Positions 35,527 through 45,134 of a stretch of DNA of 64,000 nucleotides are shown one piece after another. The translations under genes and the position numbers were made by a program. The stretch is from DATFDN01 sp963756495 (GTDB taxonomy: Bacteria > Pseudomonadota > Alphaproteobacteria > Acetobacterales > Acetobacteraceae): the NCBI GenBank assembly GCA_963756495.1, contig CAVWNS010000005.1, positions 620,001-684,000 of the forward strand, written 5' to 3'. The notes under the pieces are model-generated. The model worked only from the letters and a program-made list of their open reading frames with translations. It did no database searches and was not told where the DNA came from. Numbering within the stretch: the first letter of the stretch is position 1; each line of letters opens with the position of its first letter.

Positions 35527-37977
35527 ATGCATTCGCTTGATGCAATGTCCGTCCGTGGTCCGGTGTTCCGCCTGAAGGCCGCCGTTGAGCAGTACGAGCG
35601 CGAAGCGCTCGCCGTGTCCGAAGCCCGTTACCGCGCCAGCTTCGAAAATGCTGGGGTGGGCTTGGCCCATGTGGGCCTTGACGGGCGGTTTCTGCGCGTC
35701 AACCAGCGACTGTGCGCCATGACGGGATACAAGCGCGAGGACCTGCTGGGGCGCCGGTTCCAGGAGATCACCCATTCCGACGATCTCCCCGACAATCTCG
35801 CTCGGATGCGGATGCTGCTGGACGGCGAGCTGTCCACCTACATCATGGAGAAGCGATATCGCCGAGCCGATGGAACGACGGTCTGGGTGAAGCTGACCGC
35901 CTCGCTCTTGCGCGACCCGACTGGGCGGCCCGAGCACTTCATCAGTGTGATGGACGACATCACGGACCGGAAGGACGCGGAAGCCCGGTTGCGACTCGGG
36001 CTGGACACGGCCGGCCTCGGCATCGGCGAATGGGATTTCGCCCGCGGCCGGTTCCGCGTGGACGAGCGTATCTCCGCCCTGTCCGGCGGCATGCTTCCGC
36101 CCAATACTTGGCTATCTCCCGAGAGCCCGGAACGCGCCGCTTGGCTAGCCCTGATGCATCCGGACGACATGGCGGCCCATGAGGCGGACCGGCGCGCGCT
36201 GGCCGAGGGCCGGCCGGGCAAGCATGTTCTCGAGTACCGCGTCCGCGTGCCGGGCGATGGGTGGCACTGGATTGCGCGGGCGACCGCGCTGCTGGAAACC
36301 GACCCGACAGGCCGTGCCTTGCGCGCGATCGACGCCCTGCAAGACGTAACCGAACGCAAGCAGGGCGAGCAGCGGCTGCGTCATGCGCTCGACGGCCTGC
36401 CGCAGATCGCATGGCTAACCCGCAGCGACGGCACGGGCCTCTACTACAACCGGCGCCTGCTCGAGTACGCCGGAGGCGACCCTGGTCCCAGCTTCGCCGA
36501 TCGCATGTCGCTTGTCCATCCCGACGACGCGCTCCGCGTCGTGGCGCTCTCGCATAGCGCGCGCGCCAATAATACCGAGTTCGACGCGGAGGCCCGCCTG
36601 CGGCGCCACGACGGCACGTGGCGCTGGCATCGGCTGCACGCGGTCGCGCTCGACGAGGCCGACGCGCCCGATGGGGGCGGGCTGTCCGTGGCGACCGCCG
36701 TCGATGTGCACGACATTAAGGAAGCCGAGCGGGTGCTGGCCGAGGCGAACGCCGAGTTGGAACGGCGGGTTGCCGACCGCACCCGCGCGCTGACCGACGC
36801 CGCGCGCGAGCTGGCCGCCGAGATGCGCCGACGCGAGGATGCGCAGGAGGCGCTGCTCCAGGCCCAAAAGCTGGAAGCGTTGGGTCAGCTCACCGGCGGG
36901 GTGGCCCACGACCTCAACAACGTGCTCGCCGCCGTCAGCGGCAGCTACGAGCTGATACGCCGGCGCACTGACGACGCGGCGTTGTTGCGTCTCGTGCGGT
37001 TGGGCGAGCAGGGCGCGGAACGAGCGGCGGCGCTCGTGCGCCAGTTGCTGGCCTTCGCGCGACGCGAGACACTGAAGCCGGCGCTGATCGATCCCGCCTC
37101 CCTGCTCGCGCAGGTCGAAAGCCTGGCACGGCACGCGGTCGGCGCCCAGGTCGCGTGCGTGCTCGAGGTGGAGGATGGGATCTGGCCCGTGCTGGCGGAC
37201 CCACAGCGGCTGGAAATGGCGCTGCTCAATCTGGCGGTGAACGCACGCGACGCCATGCCGGAGGGGGGCCGGCTAACAATCGGCGCGCACAATATACCTG
37301 ACAGCCCGGATTGGCCCGGCGGACCGAACCGCGGCGAGTCGGTGGCGATCACGGTGTCCGACACTGGCACCGGCATGTCGCCCGAGGTGCTGGCCCGCGC
37401 CGCCGAGCCGTTCTTCACCACGAAGGGACGCGGCAAGGGCACCGGGCTTGGGCTCGCCACCACGCGCGGCTTCGCCGAGCAGTCGGGCGGGACGCTGCGC
37501 ATCGACAGCCGGCTCGGCGCCGGCACGTCGGTGACGATCCTGCTGCCGCGCGCTCGGGCCGAGGTCGCCGGGACGCCGGCGCCTGCGCTGGACGCCTCGG
37601 CCGGCGAGCCGGCCGGGGACGCGGTGGTGCTGCTGGTGGACGACGACGAGCAGGGGCGGCCGGTGACAGCCGCATTGCTGCGCGACATGGGCTATACGGT
37701 GATCGAGGCGGCGAACGCCGAAGGCGCCTTCGCGCTGGCGCACGCCCCGCCGGCGATCGACGTGCTGGTCAGCGACGTCATCATGCCGGGCGCTGATGGC
37801 CCGACCTTGGCCGCGCGCCTGCGCGCCGAGCGCCCGAGCCTGCCGGTGGTGTTCATCACTGGTCATGCCGGCGCCCACGCGCTGGAAGCCGAGACTGTGC
37901 TGGCCAAGCCATTCGCGGCGCGCGAGCTGGGCGTGTGCGTGGCGCGGGCGCTGGGGCGCGATCTCGCTCTACTCTAA
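35527..37977 (+). CDS. PAS-domain hybrid sensor histidine kinase with receiver
   Basis: 816 residues from ATG 35527 (ATG 35545 is also possible; neither has a strong ribosome site). Domains in order: PAS 1 (about 30-145, YRASFENAGVGLAHVGLDGRF), PAS 2 (about 150-275), PAS 3 (about 285-400), coiled coil, HisKA with H461 (GQLTGGVAHDLNN), HATPase with NARDAMPEGG, DTGTGMSPE and GKGTGLGLATTRGF, and a C-terminal receiver with phospho-acceptor D750 (VLVSDVIMPGADGP). No membrane segment is visible, so it is a cytosolic sensor. There is no cognate regulator gene adjacent. Confidence 0.93.
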   Translation: MHSLDAMSVRGPVFRLKAAVEQYEREALAVSEARYRASFENAGVGLAHVGLDGRFLRVNQRLCAMTGYKREDLLGRRFQEITHSDDLPDNLARMRMLLDGELSTYIMEKRYRRADGTTVWVKLTASLLRDPTGRPEHFISVMDDITDRKDAEARLRLGLDTAGLGIGEWDFARGRFRVDERISALSGGMLPPNTWLSPESPERAAWLALMHPDDMAAHEADRRALAEGRPGKHVLEYRVRVPGDGWHWIARATALLETDPTGRALRAIDALQDVTERKQGEQRLRHALDGLPQIAWLTRSDGTGLYYNRRLLEYAGGDPGPSFADRMSLVHPDDALRVVALSHSARANNTEFDAEARLRRHDGTWRWHRLHAVALDEADAPDGGGLSVATAVDVHDIKEAERVLAEANAELERRVADRTRALTDAARELAAEMRRREDAQEALLQAQKLEALGQLTGGVAHDLNNVLAAVSGSYELIRRRTDDAALLRLVRLGEQGAERAAALVRQLLAFARRETLKPALIDPASLLAQVESLARHAVGAQVACVLEVEDGIWPVLADPQRLEMALLNLAVNARDAMPEGGRLTIGAHNIPDSPDWPGGPNRGESVAITVSDTGTGMSPEVLARAAEPFFTTKGRGKGTGLGLATTRGFAEQSGGTLRIDSRLGAGTSVTILLPRARAEVAGTPAPALDASAGEPAGDAVVLLVDDDEQGRPVTAALLRDMGYTVIEAANAEGAFALAHAPPAIDVLVSDVIMPGADGPTLAARLRAERPSLPVVFITGHAGAHALEAETVLAKPFAARELGVCVARALGRDLALL

Positions 37978-38000
37978 GCCTCCTTGTCCCTCCCTCGCAT

Positions 38001-39212
38001 TCACGCTGCACGGCGGAGGCTGAGATCGGACCAGACTGACGACAGGGACGCCACGAGGTGCTCGATGTCATCATCATCGTGCATCGGCGACGGCGTGATG
38101 CGCAGCCGCTCGGTGCCGCGGGGAACCGTCGGATAGTTGATCGGCTGCACGTAAATTCCATGCTGGCCCAACAGGATATCCGTGATGCGTTTGCACAGCA
38201 CCGGATCGCCGACCATCACCGGCACGATATGGCTCGGATTGCGGTAATGGAGAACGCCGACGTCGTCCAGTCGCTGCCGCACACGGGCGACCCGGTCCTG
38301 GTGACGCATCCGCTCGGCCTTGCTCGTCTTCAGATAACGGATGCTGGCGGTTGCGCCGGCTGCGACCGCCGGCGGTAGCGCGGTGGTGAAGATGAACCCG
38401 GAGGCGAAGCTGCGCACGAAGTCGCACGTCGCCGCCGAAGCCGCGATGTAGCCTCCGACCACACCGAAGGCCTTGGCCAGCGTGCCCTCGATCACCGTGA
38501 TGCGATGGCTCAGCCCTTCACGCTCGGCGACCCCGCCGCCGCGCGGGCCGTACAGCCCCACCGCGTGCACCTCATCGAGATAGGTCATGGCGCCGTGTCT
38601 GTCGGCCACATCGCACAGCTCCGCAATTGGCGCGATGTCGCCGTCCATCGAGTAGACCAACTCAAAGGCGACCAGCTTCGGCCGATCTGGGTCCATGCCC
38701 GACAGCAACCGGTCAAGGTCTCCCGGATCGTTGTGCGCGAACATGTGCTTTTCTGCGCGGCTGGCGCGGATGCCTTCGATCATGGACGCATGATTGGCCG
38801 AGTCCGACAGGATGACACAGCCTGGCAGGCGCGCACCGAGCGTCCCGAGCGTGGCCCAGTTCGACACGTAGCCAGAGGTGAACAGCAGAGCCGCCTCCTT
38901 GCCATGAAGATTGGCCAGCTCGTCTTCGAGCAGCACGTGATAATGATTGGTGCCCGCTATGTTGCGCGTGCCCCCGGCGCCGGCGCCGCACCGGTCAAGC
39001 GCCTCGTGCATCGCCTCGAGCACGATCGGATGCTGACCCATGCCGAGATAGTCGTTGGAGCACCAGACCGTCACGTCCACTCGGCCGCGCTCGCGATGGT
39101 GGATCGCGCGGGGATAGCTCCCCGCCCGGCGCTGGAGATCGGCGAACACGCGGTAATTTCCCTCCCGCCGCAACCCGTCGAGCTGCTTTTCGAAGAACGT
39201 TTCGTAGTTCAT
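38001..39212 (-). CDS. hemA: 5-aminolevulinate synthase
   Basis: 403 residues from ATG 39212. This PLP enzyme condenses glycine with succinyl-CoA, the first step of tetrapyrrole synthesis in Alphaproteobacteria. Landmarks are VWCSNDYLGMGQHPIVLEA, GAGAGGTRNIAGTNHYHVLL, the Asp of TYLDEVHAVGLYG and PLP lysine K247 (IEGTLAKAFGVVGGY). The start overlaps the stop of the upstream puhE-like relic (ATGA), an arrangement known from photosynthesis gene clusters, where puhE precedes hemA. Confidence 0.96.
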   Translation of the reverse strand: MNYETFFEKQLDGLRREGNYRVFADLQRRAGSYPRAIHHRERGRVDVTVWCSNDYLGMGQHPIVLEAMHEALDRCGAGAGGTRNIAGTNHYHVLLEDELANLHGKEAALLFTSGYVSNWATLGTLGARLPGCVILSDSANHASMIEGIRASRAEKHMFAHNDPGDLDRLLSGMDPDRPKLVAFELVYSMDGDIAPIAELCDVADRHGAMTYLDEVHAVGLYGPRGGGVAEREGLSHRITVIEGTLAKAFGVVGGYIAASAATCDFVRSFASGFIFTTALPPAVAAGATASIRYLKTSKAERMRHQDRVARVRQRLDDVGVLHYRNPSHIVPVMVGDPVLCKRITDILLGQHGIYVQPINYPTVPRGTERLRITPSPMHDDDDIEHLVASLSSVWSDLSLRRAA

Positions 39213-39545
39213 CCGTTTCCTCCAACGGTCCGAGTGGGCACGGGGCGGGCGGCAGCGGGCGCGCGCTGGGTCATGAGCACGGCGGAGATCGTCAGGGCCG
39301 ACACCGAAAGCGCAAACAGCAGGTTCATCGGCTTGCAAGCCCTGTAGCTGCGGAAGAATGCAAGATGATCCAGCACGAATTCTTCGTTCAGGTTGCGAGC
39401 CCCGAGGAACACGTTGAGCTTCGCGCTCTGCCGCGTAGCCCACGGCGCCAGGAAAATCCAGGTGCCGATCTGGTTCGCCCTGCCAGCTGTCACGGCTACC
39501 ACCAGGTCCCAATGATCGCCAGCTCGTGATAGAGAGTACGAAAGT
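39209..39545 (-). pseudogene. puhE: puhE-like photosynthetic complex assembly protein remnant
   Basis: In one frame the segment near 39545-39510 reads TLYHELAIIGTW; in the next it reads GRANQIGTWIFLAPWATRQS, AKLNVFLGARNLNEEF and CKPMNLLFALSVSALTISA up to a stop overlapping hemA. The YHELAI, NQ-GTWTF, KLNVFLG and PMNLLFPVSV blocks are, from memory, those of PuhE, a membrane protein for assembly of photosynthetic complexes encoded just before hemA. The N-terminal half is absent; rsmA starts its own 3' end 22 bp away. The call rests on recall of family motifs, not a search. Confidence 0.6.
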
Positions 39546-39566
39546 CGGGGCGCTCGTAACCTCCCT

Positions 39567-40433
39567 CTACCCGTCCAGTGCGTGCACCAGCCTCTCGAAC
39601 TCATCGACTGTCAGCGTTTCCGCCCTGCGGTCCGGGGCGATGCGCGCGCGCGTCAGGAGCGTCTCGCCGCCAAGCGGGCGCAGGGCGCCACGCAGCATCT
39701 TGCGCCGCTGGCCGAAGGCCGCCGCGGTCAGGCGCTCCATGCGGGCGAGATCCGCCGGCTCGGGCTGGCTGGCGCGCGGCGTGAGCTGCACGACGGCGGA
39801 CCAGACCTTGGGGGCCGGGACAAAGGCGGTCGGCGGCAGGCGCAGCACGATCCGCGCCGCGCAGGTCCACTGCGTCAGCACCGATAGTCGGCCATAAGCC
39901 CCGCCGCCGGGCGGGGCGCAGATCCGCTCGGCCACCTCGCGCTGGAACATCAGGGTCATCGCCTCGAATTCCCGCGCCTGTCGTAGCCAGCCGATCAGCA
40001 GCGGGGTTGCCACGTTGTACGGCAGGTTGGCGACGATCCGGCGCGGGGCCGGGATCAGCGCGGCGAAATCGAGCGCGAGCGCGTCGGCCTCGATGACGCG
40101 CAGCCGGTCCGGAAATACGCTCGCCAGTTCGCGTGCGGCGGCCACGGCGCGCGGATCGACCTCGACGGCGGTCACCGTTGCCACGGCGGAGTCCAGCAGG
40201 GCGCGGGTCAAGCCGCCGGGACCTGGCCCGACCTCGATGACATGCCGGCCATCGAGGTCGCCCGCGGCGCGGACGATGCGCGCGGTCAGGTTCTCGTCGA
40301 GCAGGAAGTGCTGACCGAGTGCGCGGCGCGCATCGAGCCGGTGCCGCGCGATGACCTCGCGCAGCGGCGGCAAATCCACGCCTGGAGGGCCGTCATGCCT
40401 CGGAAGCGCCGGGCGCTCCGCTGTGGTCCCCAC
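39567..40433 (-). CDS. rsmA: 16S rRNA adenine(1518/1519) dimethyltransferase
   Basis: 288 residues from GTG 40433, overlapping surA by 41 bp. RsmA (KsgA) dimethylates two adenines in helix 45 of 16S rRNA. Landmarks are ALGQHFLLDENLTARIV, VIEVGPGPGGLTRALLD, the catalytic motif IVANLPYNVATPLL and MFQREVAERICAPPG, with a helical C-terminal domain. In many bacteria pdxA lies between surA and this gene; here it is absent. Confidence 0.95.
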   Translation of the reverse strand: MGTTAERPALPRHDGPPGVDLPPLREVIARHRLDARRALGQHFLLDENLTARIVRAAGDLDGRHVIEVGPGPGGLTRALLDSAVATVTAVEVDPRAVAAARELASVFPDRLRVIEADALALDFAALIPAPRRIVANLPYNVATPLLIGWLRQAREFEAMTLMFQREVAERICAPPGGGAYGRLSVLTQWTCAARIVLRLPPTAFVPAPKVWSAVVQLTPRASQPEPADLARMERLTAAAFGQRRKMLRGALRPLGGETLLTRARIAPDRRAETLTVDEFERLVHALDG

Positions 40434-41769
40434 GCAGCTCGATCCGGGCCTGCCGGCGAAGATCCTGCTGCATCTGGCGCGACAGCAGCTCCACCCTGGT
40501 TTGCAGAATCTGCTCCTGGACCTGGGTGCGGGTGAGCTGGTCGGTGTTCTTCTCCTCGCGCGAACAGACCATCATGACGGCGATCCCGTCGGGCGCGACC
40601 AGGGCCTTGCTCGCCCGGCCGATCGGCAGGCCGGCCAGAAGGGCACGGAAGGCCGGCGGATTGACCGTATCGAGCCGGACCTCGCCGGGATCGGCCGGCC
40701 GGGACGAGTTGTCGTCCTTCGCCGCCTGTTCCATCTCGGGGCAGCCGCGCACCCGCGCGCTGATCGCCTCGGCCTTTTTCAGGGACGCCTCCTGTTGTGC
40801 AGTCGGCACAGCGGGATTGAGCGGCGCGGTGAAGGGCAGGAACACTTGGCGCATCGACAGCACCGTGGCGATGTCCCGGCCGATCTGGCGCTTGGCCAGC
40901 ATGTGCACGATGGACAGGCCGCCGGGCACGGGAGTCGGCTCGCTCACGGCGCCGGGCGGCATCTGCTGCACGAGCTGCGCCACCTCGGGGTCGAGCTGGC
41001 TGGGCTGCACCCAGCCCATATCGCCGCCTTGCAGGGCCGACTGGCTCTGACTGAACTGCGCGGCCACGACGGGGAACGGCGCCCCCGCACGAAGCTGCCT
41101 GATTACCACATCGGCGAAGCGCCGCGCCTCGGCCTCGCGCGAGGGGTTCTCCACCGGCAGGAAGATCTCGGCGATATGGAATTCTGGCCGGCCGACATCC
41201 TGCGATAAGGCCAGGGTGCGCGCGGCAACGTCGGCATCGCTGACCCGGAGGTGGTCGCCGAGCTGCTGACGCAGGACCATGGTCCAGCCGATCTCGGTGC
41301 GCACCTGATCGACCAGCGTGGTGTAGCTCACCCTGTCGGCCGACAGTCGCGCCCGCAGCGCGCCCGCCGGCATCGCGTTGCGGGCCTCGATCTCGTGGAT
41401 CGCCGCGGCGATCTGCTTGTCCTGCACCACGATGTGCTGACGCTCGACCTCCTGCATCCGCAGCCGCTCGTCCACGAGTTGGCGGGCGATCTGCGGCCGC
41501 AGCCGCTCCAGCACCTCGGCCTGCGAGGGCAGACCGGAGGAGATGGCGAACAGGCGGGCGCGATTGTCCACGTCCTTGTTGGTGATGACGCTGCCATTGA
41601 CCACCGCGACAATTCGCACGGCGCCCTGCGGCGCGGCGGCAGGGGCGGGGGCGGCACGCATCGGCGCGGCCGCGTGAGCGGCCATCGGTGCGGCGAGCCA
41701 AGCCAAGGGGGAAACAGCCAGCGGGGAAGCGGCCAGGACGGAGACGGCGAGGCGGAAGCGACGGATCAT
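40393..41769 (-). CDS. surA: periplasmic chaperone/peptidyl-prolyl isomerase SurA
   Basis: 458 residues from ATG 41769. The signal peptide ends near AAPMAAHAAA. The N-terminal chaperone region starts VRIVAVVNGSVITNKDVDNR and has the usual helices. One parvulin domain is clear (EFHIAEIFLPVENPSREAEA to GGLSIVHMLAKRQIG, with FSQSQSALQGGDMGWV). A second parvulin-like part is partial. SurA escorts outer-membrane proteins such as LptD, encoded 14 bp upstream. The order lptD-surA-rsmA is conserved in Proteobacteria. Confidence 0.93.
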   Translation of the reverse strand: MIRRFRLAVSVLAASPLAVSPLAWLAAPMAAHAAAPMRAAPAPAAAPQGAVRIVAVVNGSVITNKDVDNRARLFAISSGLPSQAEVLERLRPQIARQLVDERLRMQEVERQHIVVQDKQIAAAIHEIEARNAMPAGALRARLSADRVSYTTLVDQVRTEIGWTMVLRQQLGDHLRVSDADVAARTLALSQDVGRPEFHIAEIFLPVENPSREAEARRFADVVIRQLRAGAPFPVVAAQFSQSQSALQGGDMGWVQPSQLDPEVAQLVQQMPPGAVSEPTPVPGGLSIVHMLAKRQIGRDIATVLSMRQVFLPFTAPLNPAVPTAQQEASLKKAEAISARVRGCPEMEQAAKDDNSSRPADPGEVRLDTVNPPAFRALLAGLPIGRASKALVAPDGIAVMMVCSREEKNTDQLTRTQVQEQILQTRVELLSRQMQQDLRRQARIELRGDHSGAPGASEA

Positions 41770-41783
41770 GAGAGGCATCTCTA

Positions 41784-44018
41784 TCAAAGGGCGCGGAAGC
41801 CGAACTCGCCGATGGTCTTGAAGGTGAACTGGATCAGCACCGTCGTGGAGCCGTTGTCGCCATTGTAGCTGGTGAAGCGCCGGAAGAACCGCAGATCGGC
41901 GATGAAGCATTCGTCTTCGTAGATGGCGTCGGCGCCGGCCGCAACCATCTGTCCGCGCGCCAGATCGCGCCGCATGTAGCCGTTCACCCGGTAGGGGCCC
42001 CAGCGCGAGGCAGCCCCGAGCGTCACCTCGTTACGCGGGGTGTAGAAGGGCGAGCCGGGCGGAGGCGGCGCCGGCTGGTCGTAGAAATAGTACGGGTCGT
42101 AGTCGGTGTAGATGTATCCGGCGCTGACGTTGAACGTAGGGACCCCGGCGGTGGCGACCGCCTCGCGGTAGCGCGTCTGGAGCGTGCTGTGGTCCAGTCG
42201 CGTGCGGTAGGTCAGGTCGAGCCACTTCGCCGGGGTGAAGGTGGTGCGCGCCACCACGTCCGAAACCTGGTCGCGCAGGCCGGAGACGTCCGGCAGCCAA
42301 GTATTGCGGGTGGTGCTGTAGGACTGGCCGATCAGCCCATCCAGCGCGGTGCCGTCCAGATACCACGCCCCGTGCAGGGCGACGTTGGCGCGGTCGCCGC
42401 CCTGGATCCGATCAATCCCGCCGAACCGGTGGAACCCGAACAGGGTGGCGTCGGTGAAGTTGAAGACGTCGAGACTATCCTCGTTCGGGTAGCGGTTCAC
42501 CTGGCTGTCGCCGACCACGGGGGAGACGATGACCTCCGCCATCGGCTCGATCACCTGCGTGCCCCAGACGCCGGAATCGCGCATGAACGGCCAGCGGAAA
42601 TCCATCGCGGCGGCCGGCCAGACGCGGGAATCATCGACGCTCGCGTGGGTGCCGAAGTTCGGCTGCTCGTTGAAGTTGCTGGCGTTGTAGGTGGCGGCGT
42701 CGCCATGCAGGCGCAGCGTCCACAGATCGCCCAGCGCGCCGGTGAACGGGCGGTCCCAGTTGACCGTCAGGGCTGCGCGCTGGTCACTCGTCCCGACCTG
42801 ACGAAGCACGTTGTAGGCTCCGGTGTCGATCGACAGCCGCCCGCCCCAGGCGTCGGGCTGGCCGAAATAGCTGTACTGGAAGCGCGGCAGCACGAAGGGC
42901 AGCTGGCTCTGGGCAACCGCGGTGTTCACCGACTGGTAGATGCGGGAGTCCAACCGGGCGAAGGCGCCCTCGCCGAAGCCCTCGACATAGACGGTGCTGG
43001 GCAGGACGCTGGGGTCGCCGCCGAGGATGCTGCCCAGGTGGAAATTGGACACGTAGGTGGCCGAGCTGGCCCGCTCGATCGTGAAGCCGGTGCGCCAGGT
43101 CTGGTCGATATCGAACTGGCCGCGCAGGTTGACGGTGCCCTCGGGCGCCCCGAGCGTGTACGCTGCGGAGGCCTCCGCCTGGAGGAAGCCGGCGTTGAAC
43201 CGGCGACGATACTCCAGCGACAGCTCCGGCCCTGCCCGGCTGGTGATCATCGGGGTGAACGTCGCGTCGGACTGGTCGTCGATCACCCAGTAGTATGGCT
43301 GGGCGAAAAAGCCGCCGATATGGGAGCTGACTCCGAAGGACGGCACCAGCAGCCCGCTCTCGCGCTTGGCGGACGGGGAGGCGTGCCAGAAATACGGAAA
43401 ATAGGCCACGGGGAGGCCGAACATCTGCAACTCGGCGTCGGTGTACTCGATGCGCTGATGCTCCTCGTCGTCGGTGGCGGTGCGGGCGCGGAGCTGCCAG
43501 AGCGGTGGTGCGGTCGGGTCCTTGGCGCACAGATTGCAGGTCGAATAGACCGCCTTCGCCAATTCGTTGATCAGCCCCTCGGTGCGTCGGCCGCCGTTGG
43601 CCGCGAACCGTCCGTTGCCGGGCAGCAAGGCGCGCGGGTCGTCGAAGGTGCCGTTGCGCAGCCCGCGGTCGAGATGGGCGGAATCGGCGAACAGGACCTG
43701 GCCGTCGGGTTCGATCAGCGTGACATGCCCGCGCGCCACCGCCTCGCCCGTCTGGCGATTGAACGTGACCTCGTCGGCGCGCAGCACGACGCCGTTCTGC
43801 CAAGCCTCGACATGGCCCTTGGCCAGCACCAGCGAGCGATCCCGCTCATACTCGACCTGGTCGGCACTGAAGGTCACCGGCGCCTGGTTGCTCAGCGGCA
43901 GGTGGCTGCCCGCCGCCGCCGCGAGCTGGGCGCGTGCCGGGGCGCCCGCGCCCACGGCGAGCACGGCGGCGACCAGCAGCGCGCCGAGCCGCAGGCAGGC
44001 GCCGATGTGACGGGTCAT
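41784..44018 (-). CDS. lptD: LPS-assembly protein LptD
   Basis: 744 residues from ATG 44018, 2 bp after the lptG stop. Signal peptide residues 1-30 end near APARAQ. The OstA/LptA-like N-terminal domain covers VTFSADQVEYERDRSLVLAK and LRADEVTFNRQTGEAVARGH. The barrel begins after the cysteine-containing YSTCNLCAKDPTAPPLWQLR and shows LPVAYFPYFWHASPSAKRES and many alternating strands to the terminal FGFRAL. The frame is continuous with an out-of-frame part of lptG, giving a spurious 1156-codon ORF. LptD inserts LPS into the outer leaflet with LptE. Confidence 0.94.
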   Translation of the reverse strand: MTRHIGACLRLGALLVAAVLAVGAGAPARAQLAAAAGSHLPLSNQAPVTFSADQVEYERDRSLVLAKGHVEAWQNGVVLRADEVTFNRQTGEAVARGHVTLIEPDGQVLFADSAHLDRGLRNGTFDDPRALLPGNGRFAANGGRRTEGLINELAKAVYSTCNLCAKDPTAPPLWQLRARTATDDEEHQRIEYTDAELQMFGLPVAYFPYFWHASPSAKRESGLLVPSFGVSSHIGGFFAQPYYWVIDDQSDATFTPMITSRAGPELSLEYRRRFNAGFLQAEASAAYTLGAPEGTVNLRGQFDIDQTWRTGFTIERASSATYVSNFHLGSILGGDPSVLPSTVYVEGFGEGAFARLDSRIYQSVNTAVAQSQLPFVLPRFQYSYFGQPDAWGGRLSIDTGAYNVLRQVGTSDQRAALTVNWDRPFTGALGDLWTLRLHGDAATYNASNFNEQPNFGTHASVDDSRVWPAAAMDFRWPFMRDSGVWGTQVIEPMAEVIVSPVVGDSQVNRYPNEDSLDVFNFTDATLFGFHRFGGIDRIQGGDRANVALHGAWYLDGTALDGLIGQSYSTTRNTWLPDVSGLRDQVSDVVARTTFTPAKWLDLTYRTRLDHSTLQTRYREAVATAGVPTFNVSAGYIYTDYDPYYFYDQPAPPPPGSPFYTPRNEVTLGAASRWGPYRVNGYMRRDLARGQMVAAGADAIYEDECFIADLRFFRRFTSYNGDNGSTTVLIQFTFKTIGEFGFRAL

Positions 44019-44020
44019 GC

Positions 44021-45134
44021 TCAGCCGTCTTCCATGTGCAGCAGCAGCGCGACCGCCAGCATCAGCCCGGCAGCGGTGGGCGCCCAGGCGGCCAGCATCA
44101 CCGGCAGCGCCCCGCTCTGCCCGAACTCCTCGGCGAGCTTGGAGATCAGGAACAGCGCGAACCCGGCGGTCACGCCGCTGCCGATCATCCGCGCCACGCC
44201 GCCACGCCGGGCCGGGCGCATGGAGAACCCGGCGGAAACGAGCGCCATCGTGGCCGACAGCAGCGGCAGAGCAAGCAGCGCTTGGAAGTGTAGCTGGTGC
44301 CGCACCGAGGAAAAGCCCGAACGGCGGAGCAGCGCGATGAACCCCGGCAGCTCCCAGACCGAGAGCGTATCGGGCGAGGCGAAGCTCTCCTGCACGCGGG
44401 CCACCGTCAGGTCGGTCGGCAGATGCATGGTGCCGGAGGCCTGCGGCAGCTCGTCGGGGCGCAGGGTCACCGCACGGGGCAAGGTCCACATCCGGCCCGC
44501 CAGTACCAGCCGTGGCGCTCTCGACCCGGCTCAGCAGCCGGTCGGAGCCGTCAAGGCGGAACACGCTCACCCCCTTGGCATCGAGGGTTCTGCCGTTCAG
44601 GGTGACGAGGTTGGCGTGCAGGATGGCGACGCCGCGCGGGTCCAGGCCACGGTCGGACTGGCGTAGCCAGAGCTGTCCGTTCTCGAGGTCGAGCGGGCCA
44701 CCCCCCGTGGACAGGTGCGCGGCTTCCAGCGATTCGGCGCGGGCGAACATGACCGATGACAGCGGACTGACCACCGCGGTCGCCAGCCCGCCCAGGAGCA
44801 GGGCGGCGCCGACCGGGGCTGCGAGGAACTGCCACGCCGAGACCCCGGCCGCACGCGCCACGATCAGCTCCGACGAGCGGGTGAGGCGCCAGAAGCAGGT
44901 GATCCCGCCGACAAGCACGGCAAAGGGCAGGATCTCCATGGCGATATACGGCATGCGCAGCGAGGCCACCTCGCTCACCAGGCTGAATGTGGCGTCCGCC
45001 TTGCCCACCGATCGGCGCAGCAGCTCGATGAAGTCGAACAGCGACACGAGCCCGGTCAGCGCCAGCACCATCGCCGTCACGGCGGCAAGGAACTGCCGGC
45101 TGATGTAGAGCGAAAGGGTGATCGCCGGGTTCAC
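44021..45134 (-). pseudogene. lptG: LPS export permease LptG, frameshifted
   Basis: From GTG 45134, overlapping the lptF stop, the N-half reads TLSLYISRQFLAAVTAMVLA, LRMPYIAMEILPFAVLVGGI and SELIVARAAGVSAWQF, normal for YjgP/YjgQ proteins. Near 44510 the frame changes; the C-half, MWTLPRAVTLRPDELP to GGVARMIGSGVTAGFALFLI and HMEDG, is in another frame and ends at 44021. The combined length (about 370) is normal. LptG is generally essential, so a base-call error is as likely as real loss. Confidence 0.9.

Noticed and set aside
42189..44666. An 825-codon frame on the plus strand
   Set aside because: It is antisense to lptD/lptG, a common shadow in high-GC DNA, and shows no domain.
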